Positions 7,941-16,022 of a stretch of DNA of 21,389 nt are shown here, in pieces. Below the pieces are notes generated by a model. It searched no databases. It had not been told where the DNA came from and was given only the letters and a program-made list of their open reading frames with translations. Origin of the DNA: an uncultured Caulobacterales bacterium (GTDB lineage Bacteria > Pseudomonadota > Alphaproteobacteria > Caulobacterales > Maricaulaceae); the NCBI GenBank assembly GCA_937981945.1, contig CALJNJ010000165.1:1-21389 (forward strand), given 5' to 3'. Positions within the stretch are counted from its first letter, which is position 1; each line of letters begins with the position of its first letter. A program made the position numbers and the translations under genes.

Positions 7941-9120
7941 ATGTGCTTTCAACTTTGAAGGTCAGACCCGCATTGTTTTTGAGGCGTTTGATTAGGGCCA
8001 TGCCCATTGCCGGTGCGGGGGTGTAAATACCGCCGGGAACGCAGCCGCGGTCAATATCCCGGGCTAAACAGACAGCGCTTTCCGCAATCATTTTTGAGGT
8101 TGAACCGTATCCCGGGTCTTTGTCCCCGGCGACTGAGCAGATAATACGCTTTCCGCCCGGTGTATCGCCGACGAATATGACATCGTAAAATCCGTTTTCC
8201 CGCTCTTCCTTGGTCGGACCTTCACCCGGTTTGGGCGGGTTAACGCCCATAGAATTATTCATCGCCATGACACCTTTTGCCATTTCAGCGCCTTTTTCGC
8301 CGGGTCCCGTCAGCATCATTTCGTCATAGACAAAGTCTTCACCATAGGCTCCGCCCAGCAGGGCATTGGAACGGTGAACATTTTTCGTATTGATTGAGGC
8401 CATGATAAAAGGCGCGGACCAAGATCCCAGGTCTTTTTCTTCAATAGGTTTTGCGCCGTGAGGTTGCGTAGGACCTTCAAAGCCAGGGGTAAGGGAGAAC
8501 GGGTCTTTGAGCCAATCCAAAATTTCCGGCTGTTTGGCCGCTCGGGCCATCGTTTGCATAAAGGAGGCTGCCGTGCCGCCGGAAAACTTTCCCTGCATTT
8601 TGCGCACCCGTCCGCGCACGCGCGGGCAATGTTCGCCAAATGACTCTTTGGCTTTGGCCTGTGTATAGAAAACGCCCAGATCAAAGGGGACTGAATCAAA
8701 GCCGCAGGAATGAACAATCCGCGCGCCGCTTGCTTCTGCCGCGCCTTGGAAATCCCGAACCGTATCGCGCATCCAAGCCGGCTCGCCGCACAAATCCACA
8801 TAATCCGTTCCGGCTTTCGTGCAGGCCGCGACCACATCCGTACCGTAACTTTGATAAGGCCCGACTGTTGTCAAAAGAACTTTTGAGCGTTCGGCCATGG
8901 ATGCCAAAGAGGCCGCGTCATCGCTATTGGCAACCACTTTCGGAACATCGGCCGCGATGCCCATTTCTTTGCCGACAGCTTCTAATTTTTCAGCTGAGCG
9001 CCCGGCCATGGCCCATTTCAGGTCGGAACCGCCATATTGCTTTTGTATATATTCAGCGACGAGCCGGCCCGTATAGCCTGTGGCTCCGTAAACAATGACA
9101 TCAAATTCGCGCTCGGACAT
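7939..9120 (-). CDS. Saccharopine dehydrogenase-like NAD(P)-binding oxidoreductase (trans-acting enoyl reductase type)
   Basis: 393 aa. N-terminal Rossmann fold with GATGYTG (residues 12-18) at the end of the first strand, TTVGPY (about 84-89), VDLCGEPAW (about 113-121) and CGFDSVPFDLG (about 139-149), the hallmark set of the saccharopine-dehydrogenase-like family that includes mycobacterial trans-acting enoyl reductases. True lysine-pathway saccharopine dehydrogenase is unlikely; a role in lipid or acyl reduction is possible but not provable here. Start ATG 9118-9120 follows a strong minus-strand AGGAGAG. A 22-bp near-perfect palindrome 16 nt upstream of the start suggests repressor control. 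The operon ending at 9194 lies 73 nt upstream on the same strand. Confidence 0.9.
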   Translation of the reverse strand: MSEREFDVIVYGATGYTGRLVAEYIQKQYGGSDLKWAMAGRSAEKLEAVGKEMGIAADVPKVVANSDDAASLASMAERSKVLLTTVGPYQSYGTDVVAACTKAGTDYVDLCGEPAWMRDTVRDFQGAAEASGARIVHSCGFDSVPFDLGVFYTQAKAKESFGEHCPRVRGRVRKMQGKFSGGTAASFMQTMARAAKQPEILDWLKDPFSLTPGFEGPTQPHGAKPIEEKDLGSWSAPFIMASINTKNVHRSNALLGGAYGEDFVYDEMMLTGPGEKGAEMAKGVMAMNNSMGVNPPKPGEGPTKEERENGFYDVIFVGDTPGGKRIICSVAGDKDPGYGSTSKMIAESAVCLARDIDRGCVPGGIYTPAPAMGMALIKRLKNNAGLTFKVEST

Positions 9121-9135
9121 AAGTCTCTCCTATTG

Positions 9136-9157
9136 GATATACAATTAATTGCATATC
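9136..9157. promoter_or_regulatory. 22-bp near-perfect palindrome, candidate operator
   Basis: Left arm GATATACAATT (9136-9146) and right arm AATTGCATATC (9147-9157) are complementary at 10 of 11 positions, with no spacer. It sits 16 nt upstream of the reductase start, where a promoter -10 would lie. It is AT-rich and lacks a T-run, so it looks like a binding site for a dimeric repressor (TetR, MarR or GntR type) rather than a terminator. Confidence 0.55.
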
Positions 9158-9193
9158 ATCGACGTGAAGAGATGTCACCCTGCCAGAGTCGTT

Positions 9194-12049
9194 TTAGCCG
9201 GGAATGCTGTCAGGGTCAGTCGGGTCACTTCCGGAACTGATTTCATCAGCATTGAGCGCTTGATCTGCATCCCGATCAATAGCGATACGCCTGCCTTCGC
9301 CCGGTGGAACACACATAAACGTCAAGGCATTTCCGGCATTGCCTGCCAGAGTTTTAAGCCGGTCCAAGCTTACACCTGCCTCATCAACTTTATCAGTGTC
9401 AAAAGTACCGTCAGCGATCATCACAGCGCCGCGCTGTTCTCCGTCAATAACACCGCGAACGGCCAAATCACACTCGGCTCGTGGTGAGGTGACGGCGGCG
9501 CTCCCCGCCAGAAGATCAATACGCGCCAGAGTTGCCGTGTCCGAAGCATTGTCAGGGGTCAGTGTTACTTGCTGCCCGACAACAGGTGCCAATTCTGAGT
9601 CCATGGCAAAGACAAAACTGATCACATTGGCCTTAGCTTGCGGACTGTCAAAAACAAATCCGGCTCCGCCGTCTGCAGCACCGCCGGTTGCATCTCCAAA
9701 AAACGTGTCCAGCGTATCAATGGCGCCGTCATGTAAAAATCCGTAGCCGCGAATTTGTTCGCCCATATGCGGCGCGCCGTCAGTCGCCGTATTTGAACTG
9801 CCGAAACGTCCGACTTTGGTATAGGTATTGCGTAAATGAGGAATTTTAAAATCTTCGGCGATTTGATTGCCTTCGACGCTCATGAGTCCATTGGTCCCGA
9901 ATTTATTATTGACCACATCCAGTTCGTGACACTGAGTACAGCGCAAAAATCCGCCGCCTGTTGAGCCTGCGTTCAAATAAGTATCGCGACCGTCTGCCTG
10001 CTCAGCCGTCAAACTATTATCAAGGTTGCGGATGGGATTGGGCGGGTAGGTGATTTCAAGAGAAAACTTAGCGAACAGATCCATTTGGGCGTCGGTCAAT
10101 TGTGCAGAGCGCCCGAGGAGCCCCTCAAAGGCCGGGTTGAAATCTTCAAAGGCTTGTTCTTCCAGAGTTTCATCGGCGGACGCGCTCGTACCGGTTCGAT
10201 CGCCGCGCCAATGCATGGGACCGTTACCGGCCAAACCGCGTAATGACTGTGTGGTCATAGGACCTTTCATAGGATGAAACTCAGGAATCGAGCCGACTTC
10301 GACGGCATATTCGCGCGGATTGTCTTTGACCGTACCGTCGGGCTCGCCCAAATCCCACGCGATCTGGTCAGCGTCTCCGAATATATGGCAAGAACCGCAG
10401 GAAGAGTCGCCGCGGCTTGAGCTCAGTTCAGCGTCATAAAGAAAAGGGCGCCCGTCAACCACATGGGCAGGCTCGGGATTAAACATCTGCAAATGCCCTG
10501 TTTCCGTAAAGCTGTCCGTATCAATGGTCGAAATACCATTATCAAAACGTGTGAGCACATAGGCTTTGCTGCGGGCCGTGTCTAAAACAATACCTGTAGG
10601 GCCTCCGCCTGTCAGTTTGAGCTGGCTTGCTTCAGATGGCGCGAAACTGTCATTTTCGAGATCAGAGGTTTTATAACGAATGATTTTATTATTCCCGAAA
10701 GCGACGCCGTAAATGTCTTCCCCATCCGGGGTGACAGCCAATTCCAGAACTTGAGCAGCGCTCAGTGCGTTTTCATTTGCCGTTCCTAAATCTTCATCAT
10801 AGCTGGTAATGTGCTTGTTCAAATTTCGGTGTACCGGCGCGCCGCCGTTAATCACGGAAATGCGGGAGCGCACCATGTCGCCGCGCACGCTCGTGCTCAC
10901 AGCACTGTGACCCTCAAACCGAACTTCATTGCGCGCTTCTGAGTTCGAAACATATAGCGCGCCGCTGGCCGGGTTGACCTCCATATTGAATAAGGTTGTT
11001 CCGACGCCGGAGTGCCGCGCCGTTACGCTTGGTGTTGCCGCCGCCGCGTCCAGTTCAAACACATCATAGTCCGGCAGACTAAAACGTACGCGCTCTGTCC
11101 AAGCTTTTGGCGCTGTCCCTGAAACAGGATCGCCGGCGTCCATCCAGTCCGTACCGTTAAACCTGACGATAAGACCGGTTTGCGGCGCCGGAATGCCTTC
11201 AATATTTTCGTGAGGCGGCGCTTTATTCAGCCCCCCGGAATTGCGATCTGCAAATAAAGTTGTGGTTTGATTGCCCGAATGAAAAGCCGCTGCGTAAACC
11301 ATATTTCCGTCCGGTGAAACCGCGAGAGCGCGGGGCGTATCGGCAAACAGATTGGTGATGGTGATCGGTGACCCGCCGCGCGCCGCGCCGAGATTTCCGG
11401 TATCAAAGACCCAAACGTCGGCCCGCCCGATACCTTCATCGGTAAGCTGAGGGTCAAACGGCGCGTTTTGTCCGCGGTGTGCCGTGGTTATAAAAGCTTT
11501 ATCCCCGGCAGGTCCCGCAAAGACGATATCGCGGGGCTCATCACCCACATGGAGCGTCCGGATAACGGCCGGCTCTGCCAAGCTGACATCGACAATGCTG
11601 ATGCTGTCGGACAAATGATTAACGACCCACACCCGGCCGCTATTGTCAACATTGACAGCGACCGGTTCGAGCCCGACCGGTATTGATTTCGTGTAAACCG
11701 GCCCAGTATCGCTAAGATCGAAAATCTCCAGCATATTATCCGGCGTATTGACGGCAAATAATTGGGACCCGTCTGCGCTGAGGGCTAAGGGGCGCACTTG
11801 TCCGGATTCAAAAATTGTAACCGCTGCGCTTGTTTCGGTTTCTGATGGGGGAGGTGTTGTCGTGCCGCCGCCCGTACCCCCACCGGTACCGCCGCCGCCG
11901 GTTCCTCCACCGGTTCCGCCGCCCGTGCCACCACCTGAGGCCGGCGGCGTTGATGATGACCCGGATCCGCCACCCGAACAGGCGGCTATGGCCAGTGAAA
12001 ACACACTCAGAGAAAGCGCGCGCAATAGATTTGATTTTAGACCCGACAT
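9194..12049 (-). CDS. Lipoprotein: YVTN beta-propeller fused to di-heme cytochrome c peroxidase/MauG-like domain
   Basis: 951 aa. Signal peptide with lipobox LAIAAC (lipidated Cys24), then a Gly/Thr linker of GGGT units (about residues 39-62). Residues about 75-545 form a beta-propeller with YVTN-type blades such as VWVVNHLSDSISIVDVS and LEPVAVNVDNSG. The C-terminal part has two heme c motifs, CGSCH (551-555) and CTQCH (704-708), in the layout of the bacterial di-heme peroxidase/MauG family. The tail (DRDADQALNADEISSGSDPTDPD) resembles thrombospondin-3/EF-hand calcium repeats. It is probably anchored in the envelope facing the periplasm, acting as a peroxidase or electron-transfer oxidase. 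The ATG follows GGGGAAA and lies 42 nt downstream of the kynureninase-like gene, so it is likely the last gene of that operon. Substrate unknown. Confidence 0.9.
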   Translation of the reverse strand: MSGLKSNLLRALSLSVFSLAIAACSGGGSGSSSTPPASGGGTGGGTGGGTGGGGTGGGTGGGTTTPPPSETETSAAVTIFESGQVRPLALSADGSQLFAVNTPDNMLEIFDLSDTGPVYTKSIPVGLEPVAVNVDNSGRVWVVNHLSDSISIVDVSLAEPAVIRTLHVGDEPRDIVFAGPAGDKAFITTAHRGQNAPFDPQLTDEGIGRADVWVFDTGNLGAARGGSPITITNLFADTPRALAVSPDGNMVYAAAFHSGNQTTTLFADRNSGGLNKAPPHENIEGIPAPQTGLIVRFNGTDWMDAGDPVSGTAPKAWTERVRFSLPDYDVFELDAAAATPSVTARHSGVGTTLFNMEVNPASGALYVSNSEARNEVRFEGHSAVSTSVRGDMVRSRISVINGGAPVHRNLNKHITSYDEDLGTANENALSAAQVLELAVTPDGEDIYGVAFGNNKIIRYKTSDLENDSFAPSEASQLKLTGGGPTGIVLDTARSKAYVLTRFDNGISTIDTDSFTETGHLQMFNPEPAHVVDGRPFLYDAELSSSRGDSSCGSCHIFGDADQIAWDLGEPDGTVKDNPREYAVEVGSIPEFHPMKGPMTTQSLRGLAGNGPMHWRGDRTGTSASADETLEEQAFEDFNPAFEGLLGRSAQLTDAQMDLFAKFSLEITYPPNPIRNLDNSLTAEQADGRDTYLNAGSTGGGFLRCTQCHELDVVNNKFGTNGLMSVEGNQIAEDFKIPHLRNTYTKVGRFGSSNTATDGAPHMGEQIRGYGFLHDGAIDTLDTFFGDATGGAADGGAGFVFDSPQAKANVISFVFAMDSELAPVVGQQVTLTPDNASDTATLARIDLLAGSAAVTSPRAECDLAVRGVIDGEQRGAVMIADGTFDTDKVDEAGVSLDRLKTLAGNAGNALTFMCVPPGEGRRIAIDRDADQALNADEISSGSDPTDPDSIPG
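11864..11935 (-). repeat. In-frame (Gly3-4 Thr)n tandem repeat in the lipoprotein linker
   Basis: About six degenerate 12-15-nt units encode GGGT or GGGGT (residues 39-62). The coding strand is rich in GGC/GGT runs. Length change by slippage would usually keep the reading frame and only alter the distance between lipid anchor and propeller. G-quadruplex potential on the coding strand is possible but not tested. Confidence 0.7.
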
Positions 12050-12091
12050 GCAGTTTCCCCAATTTATCGACCGGATTTTTGCATAACTCCC

Positions 12092-13174
12092 TTATTCGAG
12101 CAAGCGTCTAAGCCGGTTGGCCTGATCCGGTGTGTTGGTCACATGTAGCGAAAGCCTGATGGTTTTGCCGCGCCGGTCAAAGAAAGCTTTCATGGCTTTG
12201 AGCTTGTTTTCCAATTCATTGGCATGGTAACCGGCCTTAAAACAAAGGGTTCCCCCGTTTTCTGAAAAGTCAAAATTGGGGCGCGCAATTTGCAAAAGCT
12301 CCAGATTAGTCTTTCGGATTTGGTCCACGCCAATGTCGAGGACAGTTTCAATGCCGCCGAGTGCCATAGCGTAGGGCGCGACAGAAGGCGTGCCGTCCCA
12401 AAACTTTTTGGCCGTTTCCGAAAATTCAAAATTCCGGATATTAAACTCAAAGGGATTTGTGTGGGAGAACCAGCCGGTTGTGATTGGTGTCAGCTCCGAA
12501 AGTGTTTCGCGCCTGACCCACATCCACCCGGCCCCCGGTCCGCCGCAGAGCCATTTAATGCAGGATCCAAAAACCGCGTCGGCGTTCCAGGACGGGATAT
12601 GGATGGGGATAAGGCCCGCGCTTTGGGCGACATCAACCAGAACCCTGACATTATTTTCTTTGGCGATGCGAGTGATGTCTTCAACCGGGGATAAAACGCC
12701 GGTGGCCGAATGAACATGGGTGATCAAGGCAATATCAATATCGCCGCGAAAATACTCTTCCCAAACGTTGGGATCATTGGCCGGTTGTTTTTCGTCAATC
12801 AATACCAGCTCATAGCCTTCAGGCGGAAGAGAGGAGACGACAAACCCCATACTGGGAAAGGCGTCTGCATGCATAAGGATTTTTAAAGGCGTGTCCCTAG
12901 AGGGAAGGGCCAGCAAATATTTTGCCAGTCCGGCGGATAAATTGCTTTGAGGGGCAAATTCGTCTTCGCGGCCCCCTAAAAGCTTTGACAGGGCGCCGTT
13001 AAACCTGTCCAGCAAGGTCAACCAATAGGGCCAGGCATCTCCGCCCTTATCCTGCCACGGCGACAAGTAATGTTTATCAAGATAGCTTTTTCCCAGCCGG
13101 GTCATAGGACCGGCCGAGTGGGTCAGGAAATAAGGCCCGCCGGCCGGGACAATAAATTTTTCCGAGAGGCTCAC
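12092..13174 (-). CDS. Kynureninase-like PLP enzyme (aminotransferase class V fold)
   Basis: 360 aa, fold-type I PLP enzyme. The region DVAQSAGLIPIHIPSWNADA (181-200), then FGSCIKWLCGGPGAG (202-216; Lys207 the predicted PLP Schiff-base lysine, Asp181 the pyridine-N partner) and GTPSVAPY (261-268) resemble kynureninase, which cleaves kynurenine to anthranilate and alanine. It is shorter than typical KynU (about 410 aa) and diverged, so the substrate may differ. The start is GTG at 13172-13174, overlapping the stop of the dioxygenase-like gene by 4 nt (GTGA), a sign of translational coupling. No kynurenine formamidase gene is present in the window. Alternative: a class V aminotransferase or desulfurase-like enzyme. 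Confidence 0.82.
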   Translation of the reverse strand: MSLSEKFIVPAGGPYFLTHSAGPMTRLGKSYLDKHYLSPWQDKGGDAWPYWLTLLDRFNGALSKLLGGREDEFAPQSNLSAGLAKYLLALPSRDTPLKILMHADAFPSMGFVVSSLPPEGYELVLIDEKQPANDPNVWEEYFRGDIDIALITHVHSATGVLSPVEDITRIAKENNVRVLVDVAQSAGLIPIHIPSWNADAVFGSCIKWLCGGPGAGWMWVRRETLSELTPITTGWFSHTNPFEFNIRNFEFSETAKKFWDGTPSVAPYAMALGGIETVLDIGVDQIRKTNLELLQIARPNFDFSENGGTLCFKAGYHANELENKLKAMKAFFDRRGKTIRLSLHVTNTPDQANRLRRLLE

Positions 13175-13908
13175 GATTTGTGAATGGGATCACGAACCGT
13201 CCCATATTCGCCGCCCCACCGGTCCGTCATCTCAACGCGAATGTCCCATAATTCCGGGAAGAACCGATGCTTGGCGCCGTTTTGCAGAATATCAACCGAG
13301 CGCCCCTTGAGAGACTTGCTGCCCATTCCGATAGATCGATGAATGAGGAAAATATGAGCCCAGCGAAATTTCTGAAACAGCTCATCAAATTCCAGCAAGT
13401 TTTCCGCGACGACATAAGTATCATCATGAGCATAGCCCTCATCATATATATCGCGAATGGTACGGTTTTGAGGCTCTAAATAGCCGGCTTCAAACGCTTC
13501 CCATAAGCCGGCCGGAATTTTCAGCAAAGTCTGAAAACCGGGGCTCTCCTGCCCGCTGCCATTCCCCAATTGCAGGCGCACTTCCTGATATTCTTTGGGT
13601 GACATGGTTTCCAGCACCATGAGTTGATCAATCATCATACGCTGAATGCGGTGGACTCTGGACAAGAGCGTGATCACCCGATTGGTTTGAGCAGCGCGGA
13701 TATAATCCATCACATCAACCAATGTATAAGCCATGAGCTTCATCCAAAGCTCTTCTACCTGATGAACGATCTGAAATTGAAGCTCATCGGCATTACACAT
13801 TTCCGCAAGAGATTTTTGACAGTCCAAAAGCTGATCGGCCTTGAGATAGACCCCGTAATCCAGCATTTGCGGGGTTTCGATCAGTTTATGGTAATCGTCT
13901 CGCGTCAT
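13171..13908 (-). CDS. Tryptophan 2,3-dioxygenase-like heme protein, divergent
   Basis: 245 aa, shorter than usual TDO (about 270-300). The family hallmark DELQFQIVHQVEELWMKL (41-58) is nearly perfect, with Phe45 and His49 matching the distal pocket Phe/His. KFRWAHIFLIHRSIG (180-194) aligns with the heme-ligand helix, giving His185 as the probable axial ligand. However, the usual GFQSxQ[FY]R motif, whose Arg holds the tryptophan carboxylate, reads GFQTLLKIP (124-132), and the GTGGSSG-type loop after the heme helix is replaced by GSKSLKG (196-202). The heme fold therefore seems kept but the amino-acid carboxylate site altered. It lies 2 nt after the ArgD-like gene (GAGG ribosome-binding site inside that gene) and is coupled to the kynureninase-like gene. 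Family comparison is from memory. Confidence 0.85.
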   Translation of the reverse strand: MTRDDYHKLIETPQMLDYGVYLKADQLLDCQKSLAEMCNADELQFQIVHQVEELWMKLMAYTLVDVMDYIRAAQTNRVITLLSRVHRIQRMMIDQLMVLETMSPKEYQEVRLQLGNGSGQESPGFQTLLKIPAGLWEAFEAGYLEPQNRTIRDIYDEGYAHDDTYVVAENLLEFDELFQKFRWAHIFLIHRSIGMGSKSLKGRSVDILQNGAKHRFFPELWDIRVEMTDRWGGEYGTVRDPIHKS

Positions 13909-13910
13909 GT

Positions 13911-15116
13911 TTATGCCTCAAAATCCTCCGCGGACTTTGCCTCTTCAAAGCAATCGCGCAAAATGGCGATGGCTTCGCGAACATGATTTTCGTCAATAAT
14001 CAGAGGCGGGGCCATCCGCAGAACATTGTCGCCGGCTGAACCGCACAACAGACCTTTGGTCAAAGCGTTTTTACGCACAGCCAAAGCCGGTTTTTTCAGG
14101 CGCATGCCGATCAAAAGACCTTTGCCGCGCAGCTCGTCGACCACATCCGGATATTCGTCCTTGAGTCCTTCAAATTGCTGTTTGAGGAAATTTGAGACTT
14201 TATTGACATGCTCCAGAAAGCCGGGCTCCGTCATGGCATCAAAGGCCGCATTGCCAACGGCCATGGCCATCGGATTGCCGCCATAGGTCGACCCATGGGT
14301 TCCCGGAACCATAACTTTGGCAATCTCTTCGCGGGCAATACAAGCGCCGAGCGGAAAGCCGCCGCCAATGCCTTTTGCGGCCGCCATAATATCCGGATCA
14401 GCTTTGCCGCCGGCCCATTGGTGGGCAAACAATTTGCCGGTCCGCGCAGCGCCGCATTGGACCTCGTCATAAATGACAAGCGTGCCGTTTTCCGTACATT
14501 GATTGCGAACTTTGATCAGCGTGTCGATCGGGATCGGGCGCAATCCGCCTTCGCCTTGAACGGGTTCAAACAAAACGGCGGCCGTTTTATCCGATAAATG
14601 TTCTTCAAGATTTTCAAGCTCCGCGAAATCCAAATGGGTGAAGCCCGGCAAAGCAGGTCCGAACCCTTTGAGGTATTTTGGATTCCCGCCGGCATTAATC
14701 GTGCCCATAGTCCGGCCATGAAACGCGCCGGTAAAGGTAATGATTTCGTAGCGCTCTTTATCGTCTTGATCATAGTGATAACGACGCGCCGTTTTCATGG
14801 CGCATTCGACCGCTTCGGCGCCGGAATTGGTGAAAAAGACTTTCCCGGCCCAGCCCAATTCATCGCAATATTTTTTGGCCAATTCGTATTGCCCTTGGAT
14901 GCGAAACATATTGGATAAATGCCAAAGTTTTTCAGATTGGTCTTTGACCGCCTGAATAATACCGGGGTGCCCGTGACCCAGGCCGTTGACCGCAATACCG
15001 GCGATGAAATCAAGATATCGGTCGCCGTCTTCCGTATACAAATATGCGCCTTCACCACGGACAAATTCCTGCTCCGGCGGTGCGTAACAATCGTAAAGAT
15101 GATCCCCTTTGGCCAT
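13911..15116 (-). CDS. argD: Acetylornithine/class III aminotransferase
   Basis: 401 aa, full-length class III PLP aminotransferase closest in look to acetylornithine aminotransferase (ArgD), which converts N-acetylglutamate semialdehyde plus glutamate to acetylornithine and 2-oxoglutarate. Seen: DFIAGIAVNGLGHGHP (36-51), NSGAEA (97-102), FHGRTMG (132-138), FEPVQGEGG (183-191), YDEVQCGAARTG (216-227; Asp217 pairs with the PLP nitrogen), AAAKGIGGG (245-253; Lys248 forms the Schiff base) and STYGGNP (276-282). Start ATG 15114-15116 follows GGAG. argF is not adjacent; it is followed after 2 nt by the TDO-like gene, so it may serve that pathway instead of arginine synthesis. The symbol is therefore tentative. 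Confidence 0.88.
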   Translation of the reverse strand: MAKGDHLYDCYAPPEQEFVRGEGAYLYTEDGDRYLDFIAGIAVNGLGHGHPGIIQAVKDQSEKLWHLSNMFRIQGQYELAKKYCDELGWAGKVFFTNSGAEAVECAMKTARRYHYDQDDKERYEIITFTGAFHGRTMGTINAGGNPKYLKGFGPALPGFTHLDFAELENLEEHLSDKTAAVLFEPVQGEGGLRPIPIDTLIKVRNQCTENGTLVIYDEVQCGAARTGKLFAHQWAGGKADPDIMAAAKGIGGGFPLGACIAREEIAKVMVPGTHGSTYGGNPMAMAVGNAAFDAMTEPGFLEHVNKVSNFLKQQFEGLKDEYPDVVDELRGKGLLIGMRLKKPALAVRKNALTKGLLCGSAGDNVLRMAPPLIIDENHVREAIAILRDCFEEAKSAEDFEA

Positions 15117-15130
15117 AAGAATTCTCCGTA

Positions 15131-15961
15131 TTAAGCCTTGAGACGCCAGCCGGTTTTCAAAACCCGCAAGACGATGATGAGTAAAATAATATTGATGGCG
15201 GCGATCAAAATAACGCCAATGGTCAAATTGCTTTCCGCAACGCCGCTAAATCCATAGCGAAAGCCGTCGATTAAATAAAACAGCGGATTGGCCCGCATGA
15301 TATTTTGAAACACTTCGGGTAAGCCGTAAATGGAGTAAAAAGTGCCCGACAAAAACGACAAGGGCAGGATAATAAATTGATTGACCACAGCCAGTTGATC
15401 AAATTTTTCAGCCCAAATACCGGACAACATACCGACCATGGACATCATTAGAGCCGCCGACAATCCAAAGTAAAACAAAGCCCACCACTGCGCCGGCCAC
15501 ATGGACTGGCCGGCCTGGATCGCAAATAGTGACAAACCGATAGCGGTGGCGATCGCCACTAAGACGCCGCGCGTCATCCCTCCGCCAATATAGGCAATGG
15601 CCATTTCAATGTAAGACAGCGGCGGCATGAGCACATCAATGATCGCGCCCATAAGCTTGCCGGTCATCAGAGATGACGATGTATTGGCTGACGCATTATT
15701 CAGAATGCCGAGCATAATCAGACCCGGGATCAAGAAAGCGATAAAAGCGCCTGATCCGCCCCCGCGCATCTCGGCGAAGGCTAAAACAAATACCGTCATA
15801 TACAAAAGGTTTGAGACAATAGGTGCCAGTAAAGTTTGCGGCCAAACCCGCATAAAACGCCGAACTTCTTTGGTATAGAGCGTCCATAAACCCAAGCCGT
15901 TCCAGCGGCCGAATTCACGGGCAGCGGCAGGGGCAGGGCTGAGTGTTTCAGGTGAGCTCAT
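15131..15961 (-). CDS. ABC-2 type transporter permease
   Basis: 276 aa from the chosen ATG at 15959-15961 (MSSPETLSPAPAA...); upstream ATG codons at 15973 and 16000 are in frame but poorly placed relative to the AGGA at about 15973-15976. An N-terminal cytoplasmic segment with LWTLYTKEVRRFMR precedes about six hydrophobic helices, and the ABC-2 signature region around SFLSGTFYSIYGLPEVFQNIMRANPLFYLIDGFRYGFSG is typical of NodJ/DrrB-like exporters. No ATPase subunit lies in the window, so the partner must be elsewhere. The ArgD-like gene follows after 13 nt, so it appears to lead the five-gene operon. The exported substrate is unknown. Confidence 0.9.
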   Translation of the reverse strand: MSSPETLSPAPAAAREFGRWNGLGLWTLYTKEVRRFMRVWPQTLLAPIVSNLLYMTVFVLAFAEMRGGGSGAFIAFLIPGLIMLGILNNASANTSSSLMTGKLMGAIIDVLMPPLSYIEMAIAYIGGGMTRGVLVAIATAIGLSLFAIQAGQSMWPAQWWALFYFGLSAALMMSMVGMLSGIWAEKFDQLAVVNQFIILPLSFLSGTFYSIYGLPEVFQNIMRANPLFYLIDGFRYGFSGVAESNLTIGVILIAAINIILLIIVLRVLKTGWRLKA

Positions 15962-16022
15962 ATTCTTTAGCATCCTATGCTTACAGAAGGTGGCTATCAC
16001 GGGCTTTGACGCACGCCAAGGG

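Noticed and set aside
8316..8837. 173-codon minus-strand frame inside the saccharopine-dehydrogenase-like gene
   Set aside because: Same strand, different frame, no recognisable domain; a shadow of the real gene.
9136..9157. Palindrome as a transcription terminator for the operon ending at 9194
   Set aside because: The stem is AT-rich, has no loop spacer and no T-run follows on either strand.
11864..11935. Phase-variation repeat
   Set aside because: Repeat units are multiples of three, so slippage would normally not switch the gene on or off.
11748..12111. Plus-strand proline-rich frame opposite the lipoprotein linker
   Set aside because: Pro repeats are the complement of the Gly/Thr linker codons; no evidence of translation.
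12290..12713. Plus-strand open frames opposite the kynureninase-like gene
   Set aside because: Arg/Pro-rich composition without a start context or family; antisense shadows of a clear PLP enzyme.
15962..16000. Longer permease N-terminus from upstream ATG codons
   Set aside because: No ribosome-binding site before them, whereas AGGA lies upstream of the ATG at 15961.
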